A DNA stretch of 7,492 nucleotides from an uncultured Porphyromonas sp. Its GTDB lineage: Bacteria > Bacteroidota > Bacteroidia > Bacteroidales > Porphyromonadaceae. The DNA is taken from positions 1 to 7,492 of the forward strand of contig CAKMOP010000118.1 of assembly GCA_927910985.1 (NCBI GenBank), written 5' to 3'. The position numbers and the translations under genes are program-made. Shown here one piece after another: positions 7,268 through 7,492 of the stretch (positions within the stretch are counted from its first letter, which is position 1; the number at the start of each line of letters is the position of its first letter). A model generated the notes under the pieces. It was not told the origin of the DNA. It saw only the letters and a program-made list of their open reading frames with translations, and did no database searches.

Positions 7268-7492
7268 TCAGAGTGTCTGACCCCAGCGCAGGCCTAAGTA
7301 GGCAAGCAGGATACCCCCGAAAAGGCTAAGTGACAGGTAGACCAAGGCGGTCAGTAGTTCGCCACTGCGTAGGTAGTTGACTACTTCGATAGAGAAGGTA
7401 GAGAAGGTCGTCAAGCCCCACAGAAGCCGACAATTAGTAGAGGACGATAGATAGAGCTGAGCTTGGGCGAACTGATCATCATCCCGATGATT
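7268..7492 (-). CDS. crcB: CrcB-family fluoride channel, C-terminal part (cut by right edge, one frameshift)
   Basis: The right edge holds the last 74 or so codons of a CrcB/Fluc gene, an inner-membrane channel that exports fluoride as a dual-topology dimer. Reading from the edge the frame gives IIGMMI, then YRPLLIVGFCG, and stops at once because a run of four G (7416-7419) is one base short. The next frame gives LTTFSTFSIEVVNYLRSGEL and a final membrane helix (YLSLSLFGGILLAYLGLRWG), ending at TGA 7268-7270. GFCGG-LTTFSTFS is the family's hallmark around its pore Phe residues and central sodium site. The protease starts 24 nt downstream with no clear promoter between, so the two may share a transcript, although their functions are unrelated. 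The N-terminal half lies outside the window. Confidence 0.85.
   Translation of the reverse strand, partial: NHRDDDQFAQAQLYLSSSTNCRLLWGLTTFSTFSIEVVNYLRSGELLTALVYLSLSLFGGILLAYLGLRWGQTL

Noticed and set aside
7244..7320. A dedicated promoter for the protease
   Set aside because: No TAnnTTTG box with a properly spaced TTTG is found before 7243; TACCCTTTC is a poor match.

Overview
The window looks like a chromosomal segment from the Bacteroidota, most likely a Porphyromonas or close relative. This rests on promoters of the Bacteroidetes type (TTTG, then about 20 nt, then TAnnTTTG), a C10 (streptopain/PrtT/interpain-like) cysteine protease with a type IX secretion C-terminal domain, and a thiamine operon in the order known from this phylum (outer-membrane receptor, pnuT, thiamine pyrophosphokinase, with a TPP riboswitch upstream). 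The genus is inference; the phylum is well supported. Every recognised gene is on the minus strand, so transcription runs from high to low coordinates.

Right part (7492 to 4360): the 3' end of a crcB-like fluoride channel gene, then 24 nt later a large secreted C10 protease of about 960 residues. It has a signal peptide, pro-region, catalytic Cys and His motifs, beta-rich domains, a Pro-rich linker and a T9SS sorting domain. Middle (4353 to 4151): a self-contained tRNA-Leu(UAG) unit with its own promoter and a strong hairpin terminator. Left part (4131 to 1): a thiamine salvage operon, consisting of a promoter, a TPP riboswitch, a TonB-dependent receptor, PnuT, thiamine pyrophosphokinase, and finally an overlapping gene running off the left edge that resembles an Ada-type methylated-DNA cysteine methyltransferase.

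The thiamine genes form a logical chain: the receptor carries thiamine across the outer membrane, PnuT carries it across the inner membrane, the kinase traps it as TPP, and TPP binds the leader RNA to shut the operon down.

The most striking property is that four of the six protein genes carry single-base frameshifts, seven in all by my reading: two in the kinase, one in the receptor, three in the protease, one in crcB. On either side of each shift the protein continues with intact family motifs. This looks more like indel errors in the assembly than true decay, but the sequence alone cannot settle it. I found no mobile element, CRISPR array or clearly new biological system here.
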